Positions 25,246 to 33,319 of a stretch of DNA of 64,000 nucleotides are shown here, in pieces. A program made the position numbers and the translations under genes. The notes beneath the pieces were generated by a model that ran no database searches, was not told where the DNA came from, and worked only from the letters and a program-made list of their open reading frames with translations. This DNA comes from Paractinoplanes maris. GTDB taxonomy: Bacteria > Actinomycetota > Actinomycetes > Mycobacteriales > Micromonosporaceae. The stretch lies in contig NZ_JALPVL010000003.1 of assembly GCF_023544465.1 (NCBI RefSeq), forward strand, positions 584,162 to 648,161, given 5' to 3'. Within the stretch, counting starts at the first letter, position 1. Every line of letters starts with the position of its first letter.

Positions 25246-25347
25246 GGCAATCGCCTGGTAACCGGTGAGATGGCCCGCGATTTCCCGCCGTCAGCAAACC
25301 CCGCTGCCGTCGGAAAATCGAGGCCCATCTCACCGGCGGCGATTGCC
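25246..25347. terminator. Long imperfect hairpin between convergent genes
   Basis: The left arm starts GGCAATCGCC and includes ACCGGTGAGATGG (25260-25272); the right arm contains CCATCTCACCGG and ends GGCGATTGCC (25338-25347). With small bulges the arms pair over roughly 40 bp, including CCCGCCGTCAG against CTGCCGTCGG near the apex. It fills the gap between the aldehyde dehydrogenase and the oppositely read gene at 25385 and suits a bidirectional terminator. The length is unusual for a simple terminator. Confidence 0.75.
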
Positions 25348-25384
25348 GGTCATCGCTGTTCACAGGCGCACGCGGCCCGACACC

Positions 25385-26590
25385 TCAGCGCTCCTGGAGT
25401 TCCCAGGGGCTTCCGTACGCCGTGAGCAGCTCGAGGAACGGCACGGGGTCGAAGGCCTCGGGCCCCAGAACCCCCGCGCCCGACCAGACGCCGGTCGCCA
25501 GCAGTTCGAGCGCGACGACCGGGTTCACCGCGGTCTGCCAGACCACGGCCTGGGCGCCGTACTCGCGCATCGACCATTCGTTGTCGACCAGGTGATACAG
25601 GTAGACCTCGCGCGGCTCGCCGTCCTGGCCGGTGCCCTTCACCCACGTACCCGCGCAGGTCTTGCCGGTCATCCGGTCGCCCAGCGTGGCCGGGTCGGGC
25701 AGCACCGCCGCCACGACGTCCCGGGGCGACACCTCCGTGCCTTTCACGGTCACCGGCGACGTCTTGTCCAGGCCCAGCTTGCGCAGCGTCTTCAGGACGT
25801 CGATGAACTCGGTGCCCAGGCCGTACTTGAAGGTGACCTTGCCGGCGTCGACCCAGCGCGGGATCAGCAGCACCTCCTCGTGCTCGACGTGCACGCACTC
25901 GACCGGCCCGATGCCGCCCGGGAAGTCGAACACCTCGGGCTCGGCGAACGGCTCGGTCGTGTACCAGCCGCGGTCCTTCTCGTAGATGACCGGCGGGTTG
26001 AGACACTCCTCGATGGTCGTCCACACCGAGAACGACGGCGCGAAGTCGTAACCCTCGACAACCAGGTTCGCCCCGTCCCGGACGCCGATCTCGTCGATCC
26101 GGTCGAACAGGTGCTCGGCGGCGTACTTGGCGAAGATGTCGGACAGCCCCGGCTCCACCCCGATGCCGACCAGGGCCAGCCGGTTGTCGGCCGCCCACTC
26201 GCCGGCCACCGCGAACTGCTCGTCGCCCAGCTTCACGCCGGTCTGCCGGAAGGGGTCGGTGGGGTGCGGGTGGGACAGCGACATCGCCATGTCGAGGTAG
26301 TGGGCGCCGGCCGCGGCCGCGCCCTCGAAGACCGGCATGACGAAGCGCGGGTCGACCGCGTTGAAGACGTGGGTGATGCCGTGCTCACGACAGAGCTCGG
26401 TCACGTTGTCCTGGTTCGTCGCGTCGATCTTGGCGGCGACGAACCGGGCGTCGCCGGTCGCCGCCACGGCTTTGTCCGCCCGCCCGAGGTCGTAGTCGGC
26501 GACGACGAACAGATCGAAGAAGGTGCGGCGGGCCGCGATGACGGCGGCGGCCGATCCGACACCGCCCGCTCCGACGGCGAGGATGCGCAT
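25385..26590 (-). CDS. Saccharopine dehydrogenase-like protein
   Basis: This 401-residue protein has an N-terminal Rossmann fold (MRILAVGAGGVGSAAAVIAA) and the C-terminal domain of the saccharopine/carboxynorspermidine dehydrogenases (VGIGVEPGLSDIFAKYAAEH). Family members make or break a secondary amine between an amino acid and a keto acid or aldehyde. The context (aminobutyraldehyde dehydrogenase, amine oxidase, Lrp) suggests lysine or polyamine metabolism, but whether it acts on saccharopine, carboxyspermidine or another compound cannot be read. It is divergent from the Lrp gene, 221 bases away. Confidence 0.8.
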   Translation of the reverse strand: MRILAVGAGGVGSAAAVIAARRTFFDLFVVADYDLGRADKAVAATGDARFVAAKIDATNQDNVTELCREHGITHVFNAVDPRFVMPVFEGAAAAGAHYLDMAMSLSHPHPTDPFRQTGVKLGDEQFAVAGEWAADNRLALVGIGVEPGLSDIFAKYAAEHLFDRIDEIGVRDGANLVVEGYDFAPSFSVWTTIEECLNPPVIYEKDRGWYTTEPFAEPEVFDFPGGIGPVECVHVEHEEVLLIPRWVDAGKVTFKYGLGTEFIDVLKTLRKLGLDKTSPVTVKGTEVSPRDVVAAVLPDPATLGDRMTGKTCAGTWVKGTGQDGEPREVYLYHLVDNEWSMREYGAQAVVWQTAVNPVVALELLATGVWSGAGVLGPEAFDPVPFLELLTAYGSPWELQER

Positions 26591-26668
26591 GAGGACCGTA
26601 CCTTTCGGGCATTTGAGACGCTCGATAACTGAAACCGTGCGTGCAGAGCGTCGACGCCACGGAAAAGC

Positions 26669-26697
26669 TTGTCAAGAGCGATCAACTCTGCGATAAA
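26669..26697 (+). promoter_or_regulatory. Putative promoter of lrp-like gene
   Basis: TTGTCA (26669-26674) and GATAAA (26692-26697) are 17 bases apart in an unusually A/T-rich part of the divergent region, about 115 bases upstream of the Lrp GTG. The long leader leaves room for Lrp binding. Confidence 0.4.
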
Positions 26698-26811
26698 CGC
26701 ATCTACGCGGCGCGATGGGGGTCGCCGCCCGCAGAACGGATTCCCTTGATCAGCGCGAACCGGACGAGTGATTCCATTGCCGTCCATCAGCGTGAAAGGC
26801 AGAATCGCGGC

Positions 26812-27270
26812 GTGACGGCGGACCTGGCACTGGACGACATCAACAAGCAGATCATCGAGCACCTGCAGCGCGACGGGCGGATGTCCTACGCGACGCTGGC
26901 CAAGACCATCGGGCTCTCCGAGGCGGCGGTGCGCCAGCGCGTGCAGCGCCTGCTCGACGGCGGCCTGATGCAGATCGTGGCGGTGACCGACCCGCTCACG
27001 CTCGGCTTCGCCCGGCAGGCGATGGTCGGCCTCAAGGTGAACGGCGACCTGCGCGCCATCGCCGACGAGATCGCCCAGATCCCCGAGGTCGACTACGTGG
27101 TCATCTGCGCCGGCGGCTTCGACCTGCTGGTCGAGCTGGTCTGCACCGACGACGAGCACCTGCTCGACCTGCTCAACGAGAAGGTCCGGGTGATCAAGGG
27201 CGTGCTCGCCTGCGAGACCTTCATGTACCTGAAGCTGGCGAAGCAGACCTACGCGTGGGGAACTCGATGA
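26812..27270 (+). CDS. Lrp/AsnC-family regulator
   Basis: This 152-residue protein has an N-terminal helix-turn-helix (LDDINKQIIEHLQRDGRMSY, recognition helix LSEAAVRQRVQRLLDGG) and a C-terminal RAM/AsnC ligand domain (VDYVVICAGGFDLLVELVC). The start is the GTG at 26812, giving the normal length; a longer reading from 26641 would cover the promoter. Its stop overlaps the amine oxidase start as ATGA, so the two are co-translated. It probably senses an amino acid or amine and controls both directions of the 26.6-26.8 kb region. Confidence 0.9.
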   Translation: MTADLALDDINKQIIEHLQRDGRMSYATLAKTIGLSEAAVRQRVQRLLDGGLMQIVAVTDPLTLGFARQAMVGLKVNGDLRAIADEIAQIPEVDYVVICAGGFDLLVELVCTDDEHLLDLLNEKVRVIKGVLACETFMYLKLAKQTYAWGTR

Positions 27271-28541
27271 TCCCGTCCTTCTGGCTGAGCACCCTCGACC
27301 CGGTCACGCCGCGGCCACCGCTTCCCGGTGACCGGTCGTACGACGTGGCGATCGCCGGGGGCGGCTACACCGGATTGTGGACGGCGTATTACCTCTCCCA
27401 GGTCGCGCCGCAGCTGTCGGTCGTCGTGCTCGAGGCCGAGTACTGCGGCTTCGGTGCCTCGGGGCGCAACGGCGGCTGGGCGTCCGGCCTGTTCCCGGTC
27501 GGCGAGGCCAAGCTGGCCCGGCGCCACGGCGCCGACCGGGCGCGGGCGATGCACGCCGAGCTGGCCGGCGCGGTGGACGAGGTCGGCCGGGCCGCCGCCG
27601 CCGAGGGCATCGACTGCCACTACGCCAAGGGCGGCACCATCTCGCTGGCCCGCTCCCCCGCTCAGCTGCGCCGGGCCCGGTTGGCTCCCGGCTTCCTGGC
27701 CGCGGCCGAGGCGAAGGCCATCTGCAACGCGACCGACGTGCTGGGCGGCGTCTACAGCCCCGATTGCGCGGCCCTGCACCCGGCCCGGCTCGTCCGCGGT
27801 CTGGCCGCCACCGTCGTGCGACGGGGGGTCGATGTCTTCGAGGGCACCCGCGTCCTGCGCCTCGAGCGCGGCTCGGTCACCACCGACCACGGCACGGTGA
27901 CAGCCGGCACGGTGGTGCGCGCGCTCGAGGGCTACACGGCTCAGCTGGCCGGTCACCGCCGCGCGCTGGCCCCGGTCTACTCCTTGATGATCGCCACCGA
28001 GCCGCTGCCGGCCGCCGACTGGGAGCGCATCGGCCTGGCCCGCCGGGAGACCTTCACCGACGAGCGCCACATGATCATCTATGGTCAGCGCACGGCCGAC
28101 GACCGGCTCGCCTTCGGCGGGCGGGGCGCCCCCTATCACTTCGGGTCGCGCATCGAGCCCTCGTACGACCAGGTTCCCGAGGTCTTCGACAGCCTGAGCC
28201 ACACGCTCACCGACATGTTCGGCATCCGGCCCGAGATCGCCTACCGCTGGGGCGGCCCGCTGGGCATCCCGCGCGACTGGATGCCCTCGGTCGGCCTCGA
28301 GGACGGCCTGGCCTGGGCCGGCGGCTACGTCGGGGACGGGGTCGCCGCGGCCAACCTGGCCGGCCGCACCCTGGCCGACCTGATCGCCGGTCACGACACC
28401 GTCCGCACCACGCTGCCCTGGGTCGGCCACCGCTCCCGCCGGTGGGAGCCCGAGCCGATCCGCTGGCTCGGCATCAACGCGGCCCTGCGGGCCACCACCC
28501 TGCGCGACACCCTGGAGAAGCACCCCGCCCCGGCCCGCTAG
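27267..28541 (+). CDS. FAD-dependent amine oxidoreductase (DAO family)
   Basis: This 424-residue flavoprotein of the D-amino-acid-oxidase/PuuB group has the dinucleotide fold YDVAIAGGGYTGLWTAYYL, the FAD motif GASGRNGGWASGLF, and a C-terminal IPRDWMPSVGLEDGLAWAGG segment. PuuB-type enzymes oxidise gamma-glutamylputrescine or related amines; others in the family act on glycine, sarcosine or D-amino acids. The ATG at 27267 overlaps the Lrp stop and has GTGGGGA upstream. It is similar in layout to the oxidase at 44493, so the window carries two such enzymes. Confidence 0.83.
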   Translation: MIPSFWLSTLDPVTPRPPLPGDRSYDVAIAGGGYTGLWTAYYLSQVAPQLSVVVLEAEYCGFGASGRNGGWASGLFPVGEAKLARRHGADRARAMHAELAGAVDEVGRAAAAEGIDCHYAKGGTISLARSPAQLRRARLAPGFLAAAEAKAICNATDVLGGVYSPDCAALHPARLVRGLAATVVRRGVDVFEGTRVLRLERGSVTTDHGTVTAGTVVRALEGYTAQLAGHRRALAPVYSLMIATEPLPAADWERIGLARRETFTDERHMIIYGQRTADDRLAFGGRGAPYHFGSRIEPSYDQVPEVFDSLSHTLTDMFGIRPEIAYRWGGPLGIPRDWMPSVGLEDGLAWAGGYVGDGVAAANLAGRTLADLIAGHDTVRTTLPWVGHRSRRWEPEPIRWLGINAALRATTLRDTLEKHPAPAR

Positions 28542-28550
28542 CTTGGTCCC

Positions 28551-29981
28551 GTGGGGGTGCCGACCGGGTCCGGCCGGCCGCGCGTGGTGCTGGCCGTCTG
28601 CTGCGCCGCCGTGGTCATCGTGGTCATGGACATCGCCGTCGTCAATGTGGCGTTGCCGGCGATCGGCCGGGATCTGGACGCCTCGGTGTCCGGTCTGCAG
28701 TGGACGGTCGACGCGTACGTGCTGGTGCTGGCCGGGTTCCTGGTGATGGCCGGTTCCGCCGCCGACCGGTGGGGCCGGCGACGGGTGTTCCAGCTCGGCC
28801 TGGCCACCTTCGGGCTCGGGTCCCTGCTGTGCGGCCTGGCCCCGAGCATCGGCTGGCTGATCGCCGCGCGGGTGCTCCAGGCCGTCGGTGGCACCATGCT
28901 CAACCCGGTGGCCGCGGCGATCGTCGGCACCACCTTTCCCGGCCCGGCCGAGCGGGCCCGGGCCCTCGGCGTGTTCAGCGCGATGACCGGCCTGTCGCAG
29001 GCGCTGGGCCCGATCGTCGGCGGCGCGCTGGTCGGCACCTTCGGCTGGCACGCGATCTTCTGGGTCAACCTGCCGATCGTGGCGGTCGCGATGCTCGGCG
29101 CCGCCCGGTTCATCCCCGAGTCCCGGGCCCCGCGGGCCCGCCGGTTCGACCCGGTCGGCCAGGTCCTGGTGGTCGTGGTCCTGGCCGGCACCGTCTACGC
29201 GATCATCGAGTCCCGCAAGTTCGGCTGGACCTCCCCGGTCATCCTCGGCCTGCTCGCGGTGGCCGTGCTGGCGCTGGTGGGCCTCCTCGCGTACGAGCCG
29301 CGCCGCGCCGACCCGCTGCTGGAGCTGCGCCTGTTCCGCAGCCTGCCGTTCAGCGCGGCCCTCTCGATCTCGCTGGCCGGCCTGTGTGGTTTCGGCGCCT
29401 TCCTGTTCGTCACCACGCAATACCTGCAGACCGTGCGCGGCCTGTCCCCGCTGACCGCCGGCCTGAGCCTGCTCCCGGTCGGGATCGCGGTCGCCATCGT
29501 CTCGCCGCTGACCGGCCGGCTGGTCGCCGCCCGCGGTCCCCGGCTGCCGCTGGTCGTCGCCGGGGGCGCCCTGGCCGCGGGTGGCGCCGCGTCGCTGGGG
29601 CTGGGTCCGGCCACCCCGCTACCGGCCCTGCTCGCGACCTACTCGCTCTTCGGGATCTTCCTCGGCACGGTCATCGCGCCGATCACCACCACCGCGCTGG
29701 CCGGCATGCCCCGATCGATGGCCGCGCTGGCCACCTCGCTGCCCTCGGCCGCCCGTCAGACCGGGACGGCCCTGGGCGTCGCGATCTCCGGAACGATCGT
29801 GGCGTCGGCCCTGATCGGCGGCGGCCCGGCGTTCACCGAAGCCGGCCGCGGCGTGTGGTGGCTGACCGTGGCCCTCGGCCTGACCATCACGATCCTGGCC
29901 CTGGCCGGCACCGGGCGCCGGGCCGCCCGCAGCGCGGCCCGGGCGGCGGCCCTCTTCGAGGAGCTGGACCGGAAATCGTGA
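28551..29981 (+). CDS. DHA2-family MFS drug exporter
   Basis: This 476-residue protein has 14 predicted helices. Motif C of drug:proton antiporters is ALGPIVGGALVG, motif A is GSAADRWGRRRVF, and MDIAVVNVALPAI in helix 1 is the DHA2 (EmrB/QacA) signature. It likely pumps a hydrophobic toxic compound out with proton exchange. The GTG at 28551 lies 9 bases after the oxidase stop, so it may be the third gene of that operon, which raises the alternative of export of an amine or aldehyde by-product. Confidence 0.87.
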   Translation: MGVPTGSGRPRVVLAVCCAAVVIVVMDIAVVNVALPAIGRDLDASVSGLQWTVDAYVLVLAGFLVMAGSAADRWGRRRVFQLGLATFGLGSLLCGLAPSIGWLIAARVLQAVGGTMLNPVAAAIVGTTFPGPAERARALGVFSAMTGLSQALGPIVGGALVGTFGWHAIFWVNLPIVAVAMLGAARFIPESRAPRARRFDPVGQVLVVVVLAGTVYAIIESRKFGWTSPVILGLLAVAVLALVGLLAYEPRRADPLLELRLFRSLPFSAALSISLAGLCGFGAFLFVTTQYLQTVRGLSPLTAGLSLLPVGIAVAIVSPLTGRLVAARGPRLPLVVAGGALAAGGAASLGLGPATPLPALLATYSLFGIFLGTVIAPITTTALAGMPRSMAALATSLPSAARQTGTALGVAISGTIVASALIGGGPAFTEAGRGVWWLTVALGLTITILALAGTGRRAARSAARAAALFEELDRKS

Positions 29982-30136
29982 CGACCGGGGACGCCGCGCC
30001 GGTATACGCTGCCTCCCACCCTCGCCGAAGCTGGAGTTGAGAGATGCCCGGTCACCACCGCACGCGCTGACACCTGTCATCGCGTGCTGCCCTCGCATCG
30101 TGCGGCACGTCGCCCACCTCGACTCGAGGGATCCGC

Positions 30137-31393
30137 GTGCCCAATTCCGGTTTTCGTCGCTTCTGGGCCGGTCAGACGGCCTCCCAACTGGGCGAGCACA
30201 CCAGCCTGGTGATCCTGCCGCTGCTCGCCGTCCTGACGCTGGACGTCGGCGCCTCGCAGCTCGGCCTCCTGCGCGCCGTGGGGCAGGCGCCCCTGCTGCT
30301 GCTCGCCCTGCTCGCCGGCGCCTGGGTGGATCGATGGCAACCCCGTACGGTCATGGTCCTGGCCGACCTCGGCCGCGCTCTCGCCCTGGGCGTCGCCGGT
30401 GTGGCCGCGCTGATCGGTGGCCTCGGACTGCCCGCCCTGCTCGTCATCAGCTTCGCCGTCGGCTCGTTGTCCGTGCTCTTCGACGTGGCTTATCAGAGCT
30501 TTCTCGTACGGCTGGTCGACCGCGACCACCTCCTGCGCGCGACCAGCGCCGTGGAGGGCAGCCGCTCCGCCGCGCAGATGGCCGGGCCCGCGCTCGGCGG
30601 CTTCCTGGTGTCCGCGCTCTCGGCTCCGCTCGCCGCCACTTCCGCCGCCGGCGTCTTCGTCGTGTCGGCCCTCTCCCTGGTCCGCATCCGGCAGCGCTTC
30701 GCCTCCACCAGCGGTCCGCGCCGCATCCGGGACGGCGTGGCCTTCGTGATCCGGCACCCGGTGCTGCGCCCGATCTGCTTCGCCTCCGCCGCATTCAACT
30801 TCTTCTTCGCCGCGACGATGACCGTCTACCTGCTCTTCCTGCCGCGCGCGCTGGGCCTGTCGGCCGCGGGGATCGGGCTGGCCCTGGCCGCGACCGGCCC
30901 CGGCGCCCTGGTCGGCTCGCTGCTGGCGGTGCGCCTTCCCCGCCGTACGGGATATGGCCCGGCCATCGTCGGCGCGGCCCTCATCTCCGACGGCGTCCTG
31001 CTGCTCGCGCCCGCCCTGCACGGCGGCTCGGCGTCCACGGTGACCGCCCTGATCACGATCAACCTGGTTTTCGGGGTCTTCGGTCAGCTGGTCAACGTGG
31101 CCGTCATGACGGTTCGCCAGTCCGTCACGCCGCACCCGCTGCAGGGCCGGGTCGCCGCGACCATCACCTTCGCCGGCATGGGACTCACACCCGTCGGCTC
31201 GCTGCTCGGTGGAATCCTGGCTGACCGGTGGGGGCTGCGCCTGGCCCTGGTGGTCATGGCGTCCGGCATGCTGTTGTCACCCATACTGATGGCGCTTTCA
31301 CCGGTGGCGCGCTTGGGCCGGCGACTCGACGGGAACGGGATGCACATGCGTTTTTCCGATAGTCGGTTCCGTTCCGGGTCGAACGAGGCGTAA
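30137..31393 (+). CDS. MFS transporter (DHA3/enterobactin-exporter-like)
   Basis: This 418-residue protein has about 12 helices and the DHA3-type opening FRRFWAGQTASQLGEHTSLV, followed by DRWQPRTVMVLADLGRALAL. Relatives export macrolides or siderophores. The GTG at 30137 is used. The stop overlaps the AraC start as TAATG, so the regulator is co-translated and probably controls the pump. The C-terminal 40 residues are hydrophilic and basic. The 155-base gap before it has no gene. Confidence 0.82.
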   Translation: MPNSGFRRFWAGQTASQLGEHTSLVILPLLAVLTLDVGASQLGLLRAVGQAPLLLLALLAGAWVDRWQPRTVMVLADLGRALALGVAGVAALIGGLGLPALLVISFAVGSLSVLFDVAYQSFLVRLVDRDHLLRATSAVEGSRSAAQMAGPALGGFLVSALSAPLAATSAAGVFVVSALSLVRIRQRFASTSGPRRIRDGVAFVIRHPVLRPICFASAAFNFFFAATMTVYLLFLPRALGLSAAGIGLALAATGPGALVGSLLAVRLPRRTGYGPAIVGAALISDGVLLLAPALHGGSASTVTALITINLVFGVFGQLVNVAVMTVRQSVTPHPLQGRVAATITFAGMGLTPVGSLLGGILADRWGLRLALVVMASGMLLSPILMALSPVARLGRRLDGNGMHMRFSDSRFRSGSNEA

Positions 31394-32376
31394 TGCGGCC
31401 AGAGCAAGACGCACCGAATCCGGTTTCCCGATTCGAGTTCGCGACCCACGAGGCCGAGGTCGCCCACGACGTGCTCCACCGGCTCTACGACGGCGGGCAG
31501 TTCCGGATGCTGCGGGCCGGGCATCCGTTCACCTACCGGCAGGAGGCCGTCGCGGCCGGCCCCATCACGGCCGTCCGGGTGCTGTACACAATGGATGTTT
31601 CGGTGCGGTTCGAGCCGTCGGACAGCCTGATCTTCACCGCTCTGACCGGCGGCCGGGTCGAGACCGAGCACAGCCACGGCCTCACCCGCACCGGCCCCGG
31701 CGATGTGCTCGTGCACCTGCCCGGGCGCGCGCTGACCAACATCTGCCGGGACTTCGACATGGTCAGCCTGCACCTCGACCCGGCCCTGGTCACCGGCATG
31801 GCCGTGGCCCGGACCGGCCTGCCCTGGGCCGACTTCCGGTTCGAGGCGATGACCCCGGTGTCCGCCGCACTGGGCCGATACTGGCGGGACACCTTGACCT
31901 ATGTGCACCAGCTCCTCACCGGCCCGCCCGAGCCGCTCGACCAACCGCTGGCCATCATCGCCGCCGCCGAACTGGCCGCGACGGCGGCCTTGGTCACCTT
32001 CCCCAATTCCGCGATGACGGCGCCCGAACGACCGGCCATCGGTCCGGTGCCGCCGGCCGCGGTGCGCCGGGCCGTGTCGTACATCGACTCGCACGCCGGC
32101 GACCCGATCACCGCGGCCTGGATCGCCGAAGCCGCGCGGGTCGGCCCGCGCGCCCTGCAGGCGGCCTTCCGGCGTCATCTGGACACCACGCCGATGGCCT
32201 ACCTGCGCCGGGTCCGGTTGAGCCGGGCGCACCGCGACCTGCTCGACGCCGACCCGACCACCGGCGACACGGTGGCCTCGATCGCCCGGCGCTGGGGCTA
32301 CCTCAGCCTGAGCCACTTCGCCGCCGACTACCGGAGCGCCTACGGCCGCCCACCGAGCGACACCTTGCGCTACTGA
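31393..32376 (+). CDS. AraC-family transcriptional regulator
   Basis: This 327-residue protein has an N-terminal cupin-like sensing region (residues 1-200, VEVAH-type opening and DSLIFTALTGGRVETEHSHG) and a C-terminal double helix-turn-helix: ITAAWIAEAARVGPRALQAA and DTVASIARRWGYLSLSHFAA. The layout is that of regulators controlling an adjacent gene in response to a small molecule. Its start is coupled to the MFS exporter stop, making exporter control likely. Its last 7 bases overlap the end of the convergent AraC/GyrI gene. Confidence 0.88.
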   Translation: MRPEQDAPNPVSRFEFATHEAEVAHDVLHRLYDGGQFRMLRAGHPFTYRQEAVAAGPITAVRVLYTMDVSVRFEPSDSLIFTALTGGRVETEHSHGLTRTGPGDVLVHLPGRALTNICRDFDMVSLHLDPALVTGMAVARTGLPWADFRFEAMTPVSAALGRYWRDTLTYVHQLLTGPPEPLDQPLAIIAAAELAATAALVTFPNSAMTAPERPAIGPVPPAAVRRAVSYIDSHAGDPITAAWIAEAARVGPRALQAAFRRHLDTTPMAYLRRVRLSRAHRDLLDADPTTGDTVASIARRWGYLSLSHFAADYRSAYGRPPSDTLRY

Positions 32377-33239
32377 GGCTCGACCGGCAACCACAGCTCA
32401 CTGGTGGCCGTGCTGAAGTCGTCCGCCCGCTCGAGGATCGCCACGATCGACGGCCCCGGGCGCAGCCGCCACGGGTTCGAGGGAAACCATTCGGTGGCCG
32501 TGGCGGCCCACGTCACCTGCAACGACTGCGGGTAGGGCCCGCTGCTGCGGAAGACCGCCCACGTCCCGGCCGGCACCTCGATGACGTCGAGGTCGCCGGG
32601 GACGGTGGTGGCCGCACCGACCGCGACCCCGTGCAGGTAGGTGAGTTCGGTGCCCTCGGCGGCGTCGGGTTCGGTGCCGTCGCTGACGGCGAGCAGACCG
32701 GCCGGCTCGAGGTCGCCGAGCGCCTTCAACCGCTGATGCTCCTGGGCGGGTATGGCCGCCACGTGCTGCTGGATGTGCGGGTTCACTCCTTCATGGATCA
32801 GCGGGACACGGGTCGCGTGCCCCGCGAGCCGGAACGAGGGCCGGTCCGCGATGCGGGTCTCCATGGGTTCGCTCCCTTCGACAGTCAGGCGGAACCTGAG
32901 CTGTGGTTGTGCCCGGAGGGGCCCGCCGTCCCGGCGCACATCGGCCGGCCCGGCGCCGTGCACAGCCTTGAACGCCCGCCCGAAAGCCTCGGCCGACCCG
33001 TACCCGTACCGCACCGCGATCCCGAGCAGGTCACCCCCACCCCGGACGACGTCCCCGGCCGCCACGGTCATCCGCCGCCGCCGCACATACTCCGACAGCG
33101 GCATCCCGGCCAGAGACGAGAACATCCGCCGCAGGTGATACTCACTGCTGCCCACCGCCCGAGCCACCGCCGCCACGTCCACGTCCGCGCCGAGCCGCCG
33201 CTCCACCAGGTCGACCAGCCGATTGAGTGCCGAGATCAT
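32370..33239 (-). CDS. AraC regulator with GyrI-like ligand domain
   Basis: This 289-residue protein has an N-terminal AraC DNA-binding domain (VAAVARAVGSSEYHLRRMFS and GIAVRYGYGSAEAFGRAF) and a C-terminal GyrI-like effector domain (about 120-289) that opens METRIADRPSFRLAG and closes ATEWFPSNPWRLRPGPSIVA. This Rob/MarA-plus-GyrI layout senses amphipathic compounds or drugs. The ATG at 33239 follows GGAGGAGGGG, much better than the longer reading. The 3' end overlaps the convergent AraC gene by 7 bases. Confidence 0.88.
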   Translation of the reverse strand: MISALNRLVDLVERRLGADVDVAAVARAVGSSEYHLRRMFSSLAGMPLSEYVRRRRMTVAAGDVVRGGGDLLGIAVRYGYGSAEAFGRAFKAVHGAGPADVRRDGGPLRAQPQLRFRLTVEGSEPMETRIADRPSFRLAGHATRVPLIHEGVNPHIQQHVAAIPAQEHQRLKALGDLEPAGLLAVSDGTEPDAAEGTELTYLHGVAVGAATTVPGDLDVIEVPAGTWAVFRSSGPYPQSLQVTWAATATEWFPSNPWRLRPGPSIVAILERADDFSTATSELWLPVEPQ

Positions 33240-33319
33240 GACCCCTCCTCCGACACCACTCTGACGCCCGCCACCCCCTGCCCGCCCGATCACTCGGGCC
33301 CGATTCGATCAGACGCCGC

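Noticed and set aside
27377..30040. An 887-codon open frame overlapping the FAD oxidase and MFS genes
   Set aside because: It is an alternative-frame artefact: Arg/Gly/Pro-rich, no known domain, while both overlapping genes have clear families and coupled starts.
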